NCBI GenBank assembly: GCA_964017045.1
Contig: OZ024799.1
Coordinates: 36,079,610-36,143,609 of the forward strand
Source of the DNA: Omphiscola glabra
Taxonomy: Eukaryota; Mollusca; Gastropoda; Lymnaeidae
Direction of reading: 5' to 3'
Length of the DNA stretch: 64,000 nucleotides
Shown: positions 34,501-45,835 of the stretch, piece by piece
Layout: each line of letters opens with the position of its first letter
Numbering within the stretch: position 1 is the first letter of the stretch
Program-made: the position numbers and the translations under genes
Notes under the pieces: model-generated
Seen by the model: the letters and a program-made list of their open reading frames with translations, nothing else
Told to the model about the DNA's origin: nothing
Databases searched by the model: none

Positions 34501-37500
34501 TTCAATTGGACCCATGTGTCATATTATTCTATTGAATGGAATGTAGCCACACGGGAGATAACTTGCAAATTTCGAAAAATTGACATCACTGGTTTTTCCC
34601 TTGAACCCTTCATGTGTTTTTGGCGTGTGGTCCTGAAAATGTATCAGAGGGTCAGTGAGCTGCAGTTCTTATGTAATGTATATGTATTTAAAACTTTATT
34701 CTAAGAAGATGACCGTAGCCTTTATCTGACTGGTGGGGTCCATGGAAGAAAAAAAAGGTTTATACGAGAGGGAAATGTGTGAGATAAAAAGTCACTTTAT
34801 TGACTATATACGTCATTAGATACTATACGATAAAGACATCTCATTTACCTGGATGCTTCCACCCTCACTTCCCGCAAAATCCGCTTCGCCACGTCCTGGG
34901 GATGGGATTGAAAACAAATACCATTGTATTTACAATCATGCAAGTCTGAGCGTAGATGTGTCTTCTCCCTCCCTGTCTGTCCCCTCCCCTGTACATCCGC
35001 CCAATTCTAACTCTCTCTCACTTATCTTTTCTTCCCCTCCCTCCCCTACCACTCCTTTCTAATTCCCCATCCCTCTAACCCACCCTACCCCTACCCATCT
35101 CTTTCACCCTCTTCCCCCTTCTCTCTCTCCTCTCTCTTTCTCTCTCTCTCTTTCTCTCTCTCTCTCCCTCTCTCTCAACCTATGTTATGCTCTTCGCTTG
35201 ACGTAGCAATATGATTTATTTTGCTTAATATAATACAAATATCAATAATGGTTTTTATTTTGTCAAAAATTAACAATCTCTATAGGACAATAATGTTTTG
35301 TTTTTAATATCTCCTTCCGTAAAAACAAAACAATTAATCACATTGCCTCAGTTTAAGTTGTTGAAGTCCGTTTCCGGAAAATTGATCGACGGAAATTTGG
35401 TTGAATCATTTTTTTAGTTTACGCGTTAAAATTTTGCGTAAAATTTCTTTTTAAACGCATTGTTTTGTTTTACTATATAGTATAGTGCGTTCATAAAGAA
35501 ATTTGGCGAAAATGTTAACGTGTGAACTGGAAAAAAGATTCGAACAAATTTCCGCTCGATCAGATTTCCGTCGATCAATTTTCCGTCGACGAAATTTCTT
35601 TCGATCAAATTTCCGGTAAACGTTGAAGTCTAATAACTTGGGTATATAACTCATCTATCTTTATTATTTATATGAACACAATAATACTCTCCATACCACG
35701 AGCTTTTATTTATTTAAACTTTATTACAATAATATTTTTGGTGGACTTATATTTTTTTAGTTGATTATTATTATTAGTGGTCTCATACAGCGCGGCACCC
35801 TAGCCTAGGGCTGCCCCCCCCCCCGGGGCTGTATTTAGTTTCTAATTCTTTGAAAAACACCCGCGTTGACGCCCCTTCCTACGTTCAGGTACTTCCCACC
35901 TTTTTTTTTCATCCCATCTCTATGACTTACCTATACCGCCCCTGGCGTGTGTCACAAGGGGTTCAGGTGTCGTTGTCACAGTTTCACTCCGCGTGGTTTC
36001 AAGTACGTCACACCACTGACCGGTGTAACCAGGCCTGCAGAAACACAATGACCCCGAGGGCGTGTCCAAGCAGGTGCCCAGGTTTCGACAAGGTTTGAGG
36101 TAGCAAATGGGTGGCCTCTGTTCACAGTACGTGCCTGGTGAGTACAGGTCAATAGTCATGTCAAAGGACTGAACGTGACATGGTCTGACATATCTAACGT
36201 GACGTGGTCGAACCTCACGTGTCTCACGTGACGTTTTCTAACGTGACATGGCATTCCCTTACATTGCGTGGTCTAACGTGACATTGTACATGCCATGGTC
36301 TAACATGGCGTGGTCTAACATAACATGGTCTAACATGACATGGCCTAACATGACATGGTATTCCCTTACAGGGTTTAACATGGCGTGGTCTAACAAGACA
36401 AGGTCTAAACTGACATGTTCTAACGTGACATGATATTCTCTTACATGGTCTAACATGTCATGGTCTCACAAAAATGGCAAGATCTGATGCCGTAATAGGA
36501 ACTTAATGTTTTCTTTGTATGTCAGATAAGATCACATTGTGTTACCACGTGACATCAAAATCCTACCTGCGGTGCCAGGGGGACAGTTACAGGTGAAAGA
36601 CCCGGCCTGATTCTTGCACGTGCCACCATTTTGACACGTGATCTCTAGACACTCATCAACGTCTGCCTGACAGTCAGAGCCACTCCACCCTGGACGAATT
36701 GAATGTGAAGTTTAATGTGCGCTAGTATTTCTCATGTTGAGGATGGCACGGTATATATTATATAGTATGCTGCGGTATATATGATATAGTGTGATATGGT
36801 ATATATGGTATAGGATGGTCTGGTATATATGATATAGTGTGATATGGTATATATGATATAGTATGGTCTGGTATATATGATATAGTGTGATATGGTATAT
36901 ATATGATATAGTATGGTCTGGTATATATGATATAGTGTGATATGGTATATATGATATAGTATGGTCTGGTATATATGATATAGTGTGATATGGTATATAT
37001 GATATAGTACGGTCTGGTATATATGATATAGTGTGATATGGTATATATGATATGGTAAGGTATGGTATATATGATATAGTGTGATATGGTATATATGATA
37101 TGGTAAGGTATATATGGTATAGTATGATATGGTATATATGGTATAGGATGGTACTATGTTGTAACGGTACAGTGGTGTTTGGATAATTTCCCTTCAGCTT
37201 AGTTCAGCGGTTCTCAACCTTCCTAAAGCCGCGACCCTCTAATACAGTCCTCATGTTGCGGTGACCCCCAGCCACAACATTACTTTAGTTGATTTATGGT
37301 TAAGATAGGTTTTCCCATTAAAGTTTCCCTCTGGTTTCCTCAACTGTCCTACATGTCAGCCTCTTGGTATGTCATCCTCTTGGTACGTCACCATCTTGGT
37401 ACGTCATCATCTTGGTACGTTATCACCTTGTTTAGCCAATACAGCTGAAACTATGTGGTTTTTTTTTAAAAACAATGTTTGTCTTTGTATTTGAACTACC

Positions 37501-40500
37501 GAAACGCCATTATTGTCATAACTGCTAAACCAAGAATCAATTCTTTAACTGAATCAAAGACCTTTCAGGCATTGCCTGGTGCCAGTACTCGAGTTACAGA
37601 ACGCGTGTTCCTGTGCGGGATTGAGCACCTGACAGCGGATCTCACACGAGGGGCCGTAGAAGCTGGGGTCACACGTTGCACTGGTCCCAAGCGATAGACT
37701 GTGGGGGTATTTGTGAATAAAGAGTTAGTGTTGTCTAATATTTGTCTATGCTACAGTTTTGTGCACAAAGAGTTAGTGTTGTCTAATATTTGTCGATGCT
37801 ACAGTTTTGTGCACAAAGAGTTAGTGTTGTCTAATATTTGTCAATGCTACAGTTTTGTGCACAAAGAGTTAGTGTTGTCTAATATTTGTCGATGCTACAG
37901 TTTTGTGCACAAAGAGTTAGTGTTGTCTAATATTTGTCTATGCTACAGTTTTGTGCACAAAGAGTTAGTGTTGTCTAATATTTGTCGATGCTACAGTTTG
38001 TGCACAAAGAGTTAGTGTTGTCTAATATTTGTCTATGCTACAGTTTTGTGCACAAAGAGTTAGTGTTGTCTAATATTTGTCTATGCTACAGTTTTGTGCT
38101 TGGTCTTTGCTGAGGAGCCGCGTGTCTTTGTGAGGCCCCCTTCAATTCGATTAAAAATAATTTCTATTAAATTGTGTACACATAAATAAAATTAGTCCTA
38201 TTCAGCTACCCCCCCCCCCTTTCCCCTCTCAAGCGGATATTAAGGGCCCATTCAAAGTCTCTGGCTTCAGATTATAGATTTGAGATCGTGTTTGGGGCCC
38301 TTTCTACACCACAGACAATAGATACGTTTTCAGATAAAATTAAAATATATTTAAACATAAAACTATACTCTAGGGGCGTTTTTTAAGTTGATCAAACTAC
38401 CTTCCTCTTCCGTAGAGGGTTGTCCAGATGGTTTGGGTGCCTTGTATGAACGAGGTGGGTGTCGTGGTCAAAGCAGTGACCAGCACTTCGTTGCACTGAC
38501 CCTTGAACATTTCTAGCTCTCCACAGCATTTGATGTACACAGATATTCGTACAGGACCCTGCGATGAATCATGTTATATTATGTGCACAGATATTCGTAC
38601 AGGCCCTTGCGAAAAATCATGTTATATTATGTACACAAATATTCGGAGAGGACTCTGTGATACACCTGTTAATTTTTGTTTACACCAAGATACAGTTTAG
38701 TATTTTCCCTATTTTTAATCTGTAATATTTTTTCCATTAAATTATTAAATGAATGTTTTTTCAATTGTTTAATGACTGAGTTTGTTGAGTGTGAGGCAGT
38801 ACATGAATGTAACGATGCAATACCTTCCAGGATGGAAAAATAGATAAAATATCTTCCTGTGTGGAAGGTTAGATGAAATACCCTGCATGATGGAAAGTAG
38901 GATGAAATACCTTGCAGAATGGAAAGTTAGATGAAATACCTTCCTGGATGGAAAGTTAGATGAAATACCTTCCAGGGTGGAAAGCTAGATGAAATACCTT
39001 CCAGGATGGAAAGTTAGATGAAATACCTTCCAGGATGGAAAGTTAGATGAAATACCTTCCAGGATGGAAAGTTAGATGAAATACCTTCCAGGATGGAAAG
39101 TTAGATGAAATACCTTCCAGGATGGAAAATTAGATGAAATATCTTCCAGGATGGAAAGTTAGATGAAATATCTTCCAGGATGGAAAATTAGATGAAATAT
39201 CTTCCAGGATGGAAAGTTAGATGAAATACCTTCCAGGATGGAAAATTAGATGAAATATCTTCCAGGATGGAAAGTTAGATGAAATATCTTCCAGGATGGA
39301 AAGTTAGATGAATTACCTTCCAGGATGGAAATTCCACGGTGAAAGGATTGCGAATGACGTCGCGGTTGTCTCTGTTGGTCAGCACAGATGAAAACGAGAT
39401 GGTCTCCCTTCCCAGAACTGTCGTAGGGAACGGGCTTCTGTCGAGGTTGATCAGGTCTGTCTGCACCCTTTCCAGGCTGCACGGAGTTTCTGGGTCGTAG
39501 CTGTAGTTTTTAGGACAGCGACAGCAACAATGTTCGAAGTGTTGATGGGGTATATTCAAAAGTGATGTGTCCTAATGTTGTTTACATTTTATTTATGGTT
39601 TCGCGTGTCTTTTTCAACATTTTATAATAAGAAAGGATGTAACAAAATGTATTTAAATATTTATTTATGTTTCCTAAACTCCGTGTTTGTTAAACCCCAT
39701 GTTTGCTAAGCCCTATGTTTGTTAATTTTCTAGAAGAAAATGTATTTACAATATAAATTTTAAAAATTTTCAAATAGAAAGAGTTTCAATCATAGATTGG
39801 AACGCTAATATAAGCACTTAATATATGTACAGTTTAAAGAAAGAATTTTTCAGGAATGTGTTCAAATATGATACGCAGATTTGATATGAGTCAATCACCA
39901 CGAACAATCGAATATAAGGGCCAAAAACTACACACCTATTTTCGTAGTCCAAGCATATTAAAAACCTGTACTGAGTTGGGGGAGAGCATTCAGTCTTGGC
40001 TGTCCAAGGCCAGTCAGCCGGTGCTGTCGTGCTGTTGCTATTCCCATCCGTTTTCTGAACCTCCTGGAATATTCCCGCGTTGAGCTTCCACAGGGACTTG
40101 TAGGCCTGTAGGTCGTAGTTCAAAAATGTGAGAATCGCAGTGCTTCGTTTTCAAAATAGAATTAGCGTTTTTTGAATAATAAGTGAAGGACTGCGTTCAA
40201 GCTGTGTGAAGGAAAGAGTAGATCAAGGTGTGTGAAGGAAAAAGTAGAACAAGGTATGTGGATGCAAGAATCGAAAGACGTTGCAGTAAGAAAAGAACTT
40301 TTCGGCTAAGAGCCTTCCCCAGCAGACAGGACAAATGAAAATACGAAAAGATATAGAAACTAGTAGTTTGTTTTTAAACGTTAGTGTTCGCCATTGTTAT
40401 TGTCGGAAGTTGGATTTTCAAAAAAAAACTATATATTTTTTTTTAAAAAGAGTGTCTATTTCTCGTCGTATCATCATTTGTTCTTCTCTTATTGTCCTGT

Positions 40501-43078
40501 CTTTTGATTCAAGCTCCTGTATCCCCTGTTCTACTTTAACGATATTGAAATTGTTCCGCAATGTGTTTACTCAAAAGCCTTGACCAAATGACCTCCCCAG
40601 AAAACAAACGAACGAGGTAAGTGTTGCAATTCTCTTCTGCAGTGAGTAAGTTCTTAATAAGTCATTATTAGAACCATATAATTTATAGGCAACAGTGAGT
40701 AAGTTCTTAATAAGTCATTATTAGAACCATATAATTTATAGGCAACAGTGAGTAAGTTCTTAATAAGTCATTATTAGAACCATATAATTTATAGACAACA
40801 GTGAGTAAGTTCTTTATAGGTCATTATTAGAACCATATAATTTATAGGCAACAGTGAGTAAGTTCTTAATAAGTCATTATTAGAACCATATAATTTATAG
40901 GCAACAGTGAGTAAGTTCTTAATAAGTCATCCTTAGAACCATATAATTTATAGGCACTTACCATTTCCGAGGAAAAGGTCACACTGGAAACTTTAGATGA
41001 CCTATTATTATCAGCATCACCTTTCCTGACCTCGTACTCAAAGCTGTACGACTGTAGGTTCATGTGGAACTGGCCAGTTCCTTGGACTATCTGTACAAAC
41101 AACAAGCACGGTTCAAACTAAATGAAATAATAGACTGTCAAATAAACTCCATACCGTTATATAACACACACATATATAAAAATTTGTTTACCCTAACGCT
41201 GCCTCTCATTGGACCTTTAAGTCACGTGACTTTAAATGTCACATGATATTAGTTACTTTGCATTCTTTTCCATTGTAAACATTGGACTATTCTCCCTTTT
41301 CCATTGTAAACGGATTTTTCGTTTCCACTTTTCATATGGACTTTGCCACTTTTTTCTCCTTCAGCACCTTCTATTTTTAATTATCTATTAGTCAGGGGCG
41401 ACAACTAAAATAAAAATGTGACTGCCGTTTTTTTCCCTTGAGGTCTTCATATATATATGTTACAATATAGACAGACAGTCAGCCTGCCAGACAGCCCACC
41501 AGACAGACAGACAGGCATTAGACAGATAGACAGCTAGACAGCTAGACAGATAAACAGATAGACAGATAGATAGACAGACAGACAAGACAGACATAGGTTA
41601 TGTTGTGGTAGTTGCGGTAATTTTAATGTGATGACATTCTAACACATATATTAAATTTAATGCGTGACGTACAGATGTACAACTTAAAGATGAAAGATGT
41701 ACACATGTGAATACGCACTATTGTAACGGAGTCTTTACCTAAGAATGTTCCAGTTTATCGAATCTATCTATTGTTAATGACTCATACATGTTGAGCTGTT
41801 ATTTACATTATGTAGAAGAACACACATGAGTTGCATTGCAACAAGTGAAATATCTTCTCCAATGCCAGGATCAGAAACTTCACAAATACCCTCTACATAA
41901 AGAGAAGCCAGAATGATGAATACATTGATCGTGGGCCCGTAAGATATAGAAGAAGATGAAATGTGAACATGACTCACAAATTTCCAGTTAATTCACAGCC
42001 ATGAGCTATAGACAAGTTTCATGATAATGCACTTCTAGACAAGCATTATATTTATGCACTTCCAGACAAGCATTATATTTATGCACTTCCAGAAAAGCAT
42101 TATATTCATGCACTTCTAGACAAGCATTATATTCATACACTTCCAGACTATAATTATACTCATGCACTTCTAGACAAGCATCATATTCATGCACTTCTAG
42201 ACAAGCATCATATTCATGCACTTCTTGACAAGCATTATATTCATGCACTTCTTGAAAAGCATTATATTCATCCACTTCTAGACAAGCATTATATTCATAC
42301 ACTTCCAGACTATAATTATACTCATGCACTTCTAGACAAGCATCATATTCATGCACTTCTAGACAAGCATCATATTCATGCACTTCTTGACAAGCATTAT
42401 ATTCATGCACTTCTTGACAAGCATTATATTCATGCACTTCTTGACAAGTATTAAATTCATGCACTTCTTGACAAGCATTATATTCATCACTTCTTGACAA
42501 GCATTATATTCATCACTTCTTGACAAGCATTATATTCATGCACTTCTTGACAAGCATTATATTCATGCACTTCTTGACAAGTATTAAATTCATGCACTTC
42601 TTGACAAGCATTATATTCATCACTTCTTGACAAGCATTATATTCATGCACTTTTAACAATTATTATGGCAATAAAGAGGGGGTGGGCGCTGCAATCAGGT
42701 TAGAAAATGAAAATGAATTAACCACAAAGTATGGGAAAATGTTGGGGGAAAAAATATTTTCCCGTACTTTGTTTCGCTCATTTCCATAACAATTATTATG
42801 TGGCTAAGATGGATTTGAATGTTAAATTTATTGTAAGAGGAATGGATTACATTAAACACGCGCCGAGTTTTAGAATGCAATTGTACAAGTTCAGGAAGTG
42901 ATTGTATGATTGTATGATTGTATGATTGCTTGATTGTATGATTATAGTCGCCTACTACAGTATACACAACATGTTAAATTACCTGCACCTTGTGCATGGA
43001 CAGGTAGAGGAGAGTTCCCAGGTAGAGTTTGGCAGACGTCGAGGTGTGCATTGCAGTCATTTTAGAGCCAGGTGACAT
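29995..43078 (-). CDS. DSL-family Notch ligand with two EGF repeats and long tail
   Basis: Single-pass membrane ligand of the Delta/Serrate/LAG-2 family, predicted to act at the cell surface on Notch. Coding exons (minus, 5' to 3'): 43078-42983, 41090-40962, 40105-39966, 39500-39317, 38558-38401, 37680-37562, 36689-36567, 36134-35931, 34895-34849, 31885-31788, 31513-29995; 2817 nt, 938 aa, all phases agree. Signal peptide (hydrophobic LYLGTLLYLSM, about 17-28); MNNL-like N-terminal domain (33-235; GTGQFHMNLQSYSFEYE, and NPFTVEFPSWKGPVRISVYI as in Delta NPxxxPF); DSL domain (about 238-282: TCDPSFYGPSC through CLKGWSGSDC); EGF 1 calcium-binding type (DVDEC, 285-322); EGF 2 (about 327-360), each with six cysteines; short Thr/Ser-rich stalk; membrane span about 407-430; tail 433-938. 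The start ATG follows a 5' UTR acceptor at 43085. The tail has four YxN motifs. Known Delta and Jagged proteins carry many more EGFs; LAG-2 is the closest in layout. Confidence 0.92.
32228..32825 (+). mobile_element. LINE 3' fragment inserted in repeat X
   Basis: The frame starting near 32235 reads ARIAQTTAALKRFK, ACESWTLTAELERKIKAMEM and RCFRGILGICYRHHITNEQV, then after a frameshift KLEWYGHVARKQGL and GRQRKGWEDNIKEL. These are the C-terminal region of a LINE endonuclease-reverse transcriptase protein common in molluscs. It ends in an ATGATG tail. Multiple frameshifts and stops make it inactive. It lies antisense in the DSL-ligand intron. Confidence 0.85.
33396..33418. repeat. (TA)n microsatellite
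   Basis: Uninterrupted TA dinucleotides at the left border of repeat segment Y. Confidence 0.9.
35110..35180. repeat. Pyrimidine (CT)n tract
   Basis: CT-rich run within a longer pyrimidine-rich stretch (about 34950-35180), in the DSL-ligand intron between 34895 and 35931. Confidence 0.85.
35369..35622. mobile_element. TIR element with 8-bp target duplication
   Basis: Ends CGTTTCCGGAAA and (inverted) CGTTTACCGGAAA, flanked by a perfect 8-bp duplication TTGAAGTC (35361-35368 and 35623-35630). Inside the ends, GATCGACGGAAA motifs repeat in both orientations. A left-truncated second copy lies at about 46330-46520. The 8-bp duplication suggests the hAT or a related superfamily. No coding capacity. 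Confidence 0.8.
36175..36470. repeat. CTAACATGACATGGT degenerate tandem repeat
   Basis: Imperfect units of about 10-20 bp with TCTAACRTGACRTGG. Lies in the DSL-ligand intron between exons 35931-36134 and 36567-36689. Open frames on both strands are repeat artefacts. Confidence 0.85.
36745..37155. repeat. GATATGGTATATATGATATAGT tandem repeat
   Basis: AT-rich minisatellite with units of about 45 bp (ATATGATATAGTGTGATATGG / AGTATGGTCTGG alternating), in the next intron of the DSL-ligand gene. Confidence 0.85.
37203..37310 (+). mobile_element. hAT-like MITE end
   Basis: CAGCGGTTCTCAACC followed by GCCGCGACCC is a familiar hAT MITE terminus. The opposite end was not recognised. Confidence 0.45.
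37716..38099. repeat. 48-bp minisatellite, eight copies
   Basis: Nearly identical units with AAAGAGTTAGTGTTGTCTAA; one copy is 1 bp shorter. Because 48 is divisible by three it gives a false 104-aa open frame. It starts about 36 bp upstream (in gene direction) of the DSL-domain exon acceptor at 37680. Confidence 0.9.
38527..38660. repeat. Triplicated splice-acceptor segment of DSL-ligand exon 5
   Basis: The first bases of exon 5 plus its acceptor (near 38531-38570) recur at about 38578-38617 and, more diverged, at 38627-38660. All share ACACARATATTCG. Only the first copy has an intact AG in the right place. Confidence 0.75.
38826..39335. repeat. 29-bp minisatellite derived from an exon 4 splice donor
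   Basis: About 17 units of 29 bp. On the gene strand each unit reads TTTCCATCCTGGAAG then GTATTTCATCTAAC. The unit containing the real exon end is the last one (39317), so the array is an amplification of the exon-intron border. Confidence 0.9.
40640..40955. repeat. About 57-bp minisatellite, six copies
   Basis: Units with GTAAGTTCTTAATAAGTCAT and CCATATAATTTATAGGCAAC. It abuts the donor of DSL-ligand exon 2 (lower end 40962), and the first intron bases belong to a partial unit. Confidence 0.9.
41180..41455 (+). repeat. Dispersed repeat, copy B
   Basis: Close match to 21451-21740, from AAATTTGTTTACCC to GGTCTTCATATA, with small deletions. Lies in the first coding intron of the DSL ligand. 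Confidence 0.85.
41466..41595. repeat. GACA/GATA microsatellite
   Basis: ACAGACAGATAGACAG-type tetranucleotide runs with interruptions. Confidence 0.9.
41820..41965 (+). mobile_element. LINE 3' end, second copy
   Basis: Matches 26925-27045: AGTGAAATATC, CATTGATCGTGGGCCC and a GAAGAAG tail. No coding part is retained. Confidence 0.7.
42015..42655. repeat. 27-bp minisatellite, about 24 copies
   Basis: Units with CTTGACAAGCATTATATTCATG; some copies are 24 bp. The period gives a false 164-aa minus-strand open frame. Lies in the first coding intron of the DSL ligand. Confidence 0.9.
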
Positions 43079-43659
43079 GTTCACTCTAAAGTATTTATTG
43101 GGGAAAGGGGGGGGGGGGTCTAAGGGGCGATCCAAACGCGGGTCAACTACGCCATGAATTAAGGATCTCCTAACTTACAAAGTCTTTCATTTATTATAGC
43201 TGTTGATGTAAAAATATATATCCTTTTATTTTGTGTGTACAACGTCATCAACAAATACGTGACGCTTTACAGACATTCTATAGTCATGTGATACATTCAA
43301 AATGGTGTTAGTGTTTCCTATGACTTTTAAAATAACAACATCAACATCATGTAAACCCCCCCCCCCTTTTCCTCCAGTGGAGCAGTGGCTAACAAGGCTC
43401 TCTACCTCCATTATAATCCGTCACTCGTCACTCTCTCAATGCCTCTTGAAATTGCCTAGCTTGACGTTAATGAATTTAATTCTTATACAAACAGATACAA
43501 TGGCGGATTTAAAATAATTCAATGTAAATGAGTATGTAAAGCATTTGATGTTTTATTCATTAAACTAAGTTACTGAACATGAGTCTTTTATCGAAAGAAA
43601 GCCAACCGTAAGAAATTAGCTGAAACTTTCTGACAATTTCAACTAAAAGGCTCAACTAA

Positions 43660-44560
43660 GCTCAACCATATCAAAGGCTCATCTATATCAAAGGCTCATC
43701 TATGTCAAAGGCTCATCTATATGTCGCATAAGAGATGGAGTCGGTGGGCCGTCGAGCGTGAGCTCTTAATGCCCCCCCGGCGCCCCCCCCTACACAATCC
43801 AGCGCACTGAAGGACCTAACCCGACGCCAGCCCGTGCGGAAGGGCGCCGGGAACTTCCCCCTTGACCTAGGGGAGGCCCGGTCGACCGAGGACGCTGCGT
43901 TTAAAGCGTGCGCAGTCCACTCTCTGTGGGTCAGGACGGCTTTACTTCCACTCCGGGGGGTTGGTGTTGCGTTGCCATTCCCCACCGCACAGGGAGTCTT
44001 TCGGTCGGGACGTTAGTAGTGGCGGGACGAAACGGTTGCCTAGGAGCGGCTTTCTCACGGCCGCGTAGCTAAAATCATCGGCATGGGTTTTGATGGCCAC
44101 CCAAGCCTCATATCCATTAACAGCAACTTATATCTATGTCAAAGGCTCAGCTATATCAAAGGCTCATCTATATCAAAGGCTCATCTATATCAAAGGCTCA
44201 TCTATGTCAAAGGCTCATCTATGTCTAAGGCTCATCTATGTCAAAGGCTCATCTATATCAAAGGCTCATCTATATCAAAGGCTCAGCTATATCAAAGGCT
44301 CAGCTATATCAAAGGCTCATCTATGTCTAAGGCTCATCTATATCAAAGGCTCAGCTATATCAAAGGCTCATCTATATTAAAGGCTCAGCTATATCAAAGG
44401 CTCAGCTATATCAAAGGCTCATCTATGTCAAAGGCTCATCTATGTCAAATTCTCATCGATATCAAAGGCGCATCTATATCAAAGGGTCAGCTATAGCTCC
44501 ACTATATCAAAGGCTCAAAAATAGCTCAACTGTTTCAAAGGCTTAACTATATCAAACTTG
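43660..44560. repeat. 17-bp minisatellite split by a GC-rich insert
   Basis: TATCAAAGGCTCATCTA units occupy 43660-43722 and 44130-44560; the block 43725-44100 separates them. Three 17-bp units make 51 bp, so false open frames of up to 137 aa arise. Confidence 0.9.
43725..44100. other. GC-rich insert of unknown origin
   Basis: A sharply bounded, GC-rich block of about 375 bp inside the 17-bp array. It is not low-complexity and has no convincing reading frame, tRNA fold or terminal repeats that I can see. It could be part of a larger repeat, an rDNA spacer fragment or an unknown non-coding RNA gene. Confidence 0.5.
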
Positions 44561-45835
44561 GAAGTATATTTTTGAAGATTTTTGGATTATATATGAACAA
44601 AAATAGGTACATTATATAGACTTAAATGTTTATGTCATTTCCTAAATATTTACATAAAAATTCCCATGTATATGTCATTTATAATATAATTACATTATAA
44701 TAGAACTATTTTATTTGTCAATAGAAATTAAGTTTTTATTTTATATTTCAAAAAATGAATTCAGTATCAAAAGTGTCTAATAAAATCACACACAATCATT
44801 GTAGCATCCTCTGTGAGTTGAAAAAACACAACCACTCAATAATACAATAGTTTCATTCAGCTATTCACCACGATTTCTGATCTCAACACACGGGAAGTAT
44901 GAAAATCCGCGCATTTGAAACAGTTAAACGCCAACATTGTACGGCAAGGCTAGATGATCCATCAAGATTAGTTTAAGATGCCAACTTTACAACACATACA
45001 CCCACGCCCCCCCATCCATTCCCCCCCCCCCCTTATATTAACCAATCGCAGGGTATGATGATCTTCTAATTAGCATTGAAGGTCTTACCTGGTGTCACAA
45101 GAATCATTTTAACTCAAGTCTTGATAATCGAAACAAACGGTTATTGTCATTGTGTTTTATGTTACATTTCAATTCGCTTGGTCGTTACATTGCATTTCAC
45201 TCCATCATTAAATTTTATGCCAGTGTGTAATTAATATTTCTGTTACTTCGTAGATGATTATAAGTGCGGTTAGCATCAAATGAGTGGAATAGCGGTTGGA
45301 GGAAACATAGGGATTGATGAAAGAAAACTGTCCGCGAAAATACACGGCTTCCCACCATAAATTGTTTTAGCCTGGGGTCGGCTTGTCATCCTGTTGCTAG
45401 ACATGTGACTTTGTCATTTCGTCGTGTCAGGGGGGGGGGGGCACCAAGAGAGGGAACACATATAGAAGAAGGTTGAGAAGAGTGGAGGGACCGGGGGGGG
45501 GGGGGATTATCCATCTTGAGTATACGTGTACAGATGTGCGTGTGTGCATGTGTTTTATTTTAAAAGGTTTACATTGCGTTGAATCACATTGAACAACTAA
45601 GACATTTATTTCAAAGTTCGTGGTTATCAAAATCGTAGTTATAAACTGAAGTCTATAAAATGTCATAAATAGGATTAGACTCCATAAATTAAAGGTTTCA
45701 AAATGGGACGAACGGGAGTGCTAAACTAGGTCTCTAAAGTGTCACATCTTGTTGGTTGGTCATTTGGGAAGATAAATATTATTTTCAACCACATGGAAAA
45801 ACACAGATTCCAAAAAAAAAATTTGAGTCGCAATA

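Noticed and set aside
42006..42500. 164-aa repetitive minus-strand frame (HEYNACQEV repeats)
   Set aside because: Product of the 27-bp minisatellite within an intron; no start context or family.
43713..43985. 90-aa minus-strand frame in the GC-rich block
   Set aside because: GC-rich DNA gives open frames by chance; no recognised domain, and it starts at the repeat edge.
44083..44496. 137-aa frame rich in AHLYQRL
   Set aside because: Product of the 17-bp minisatellite (three units make 51 bp).
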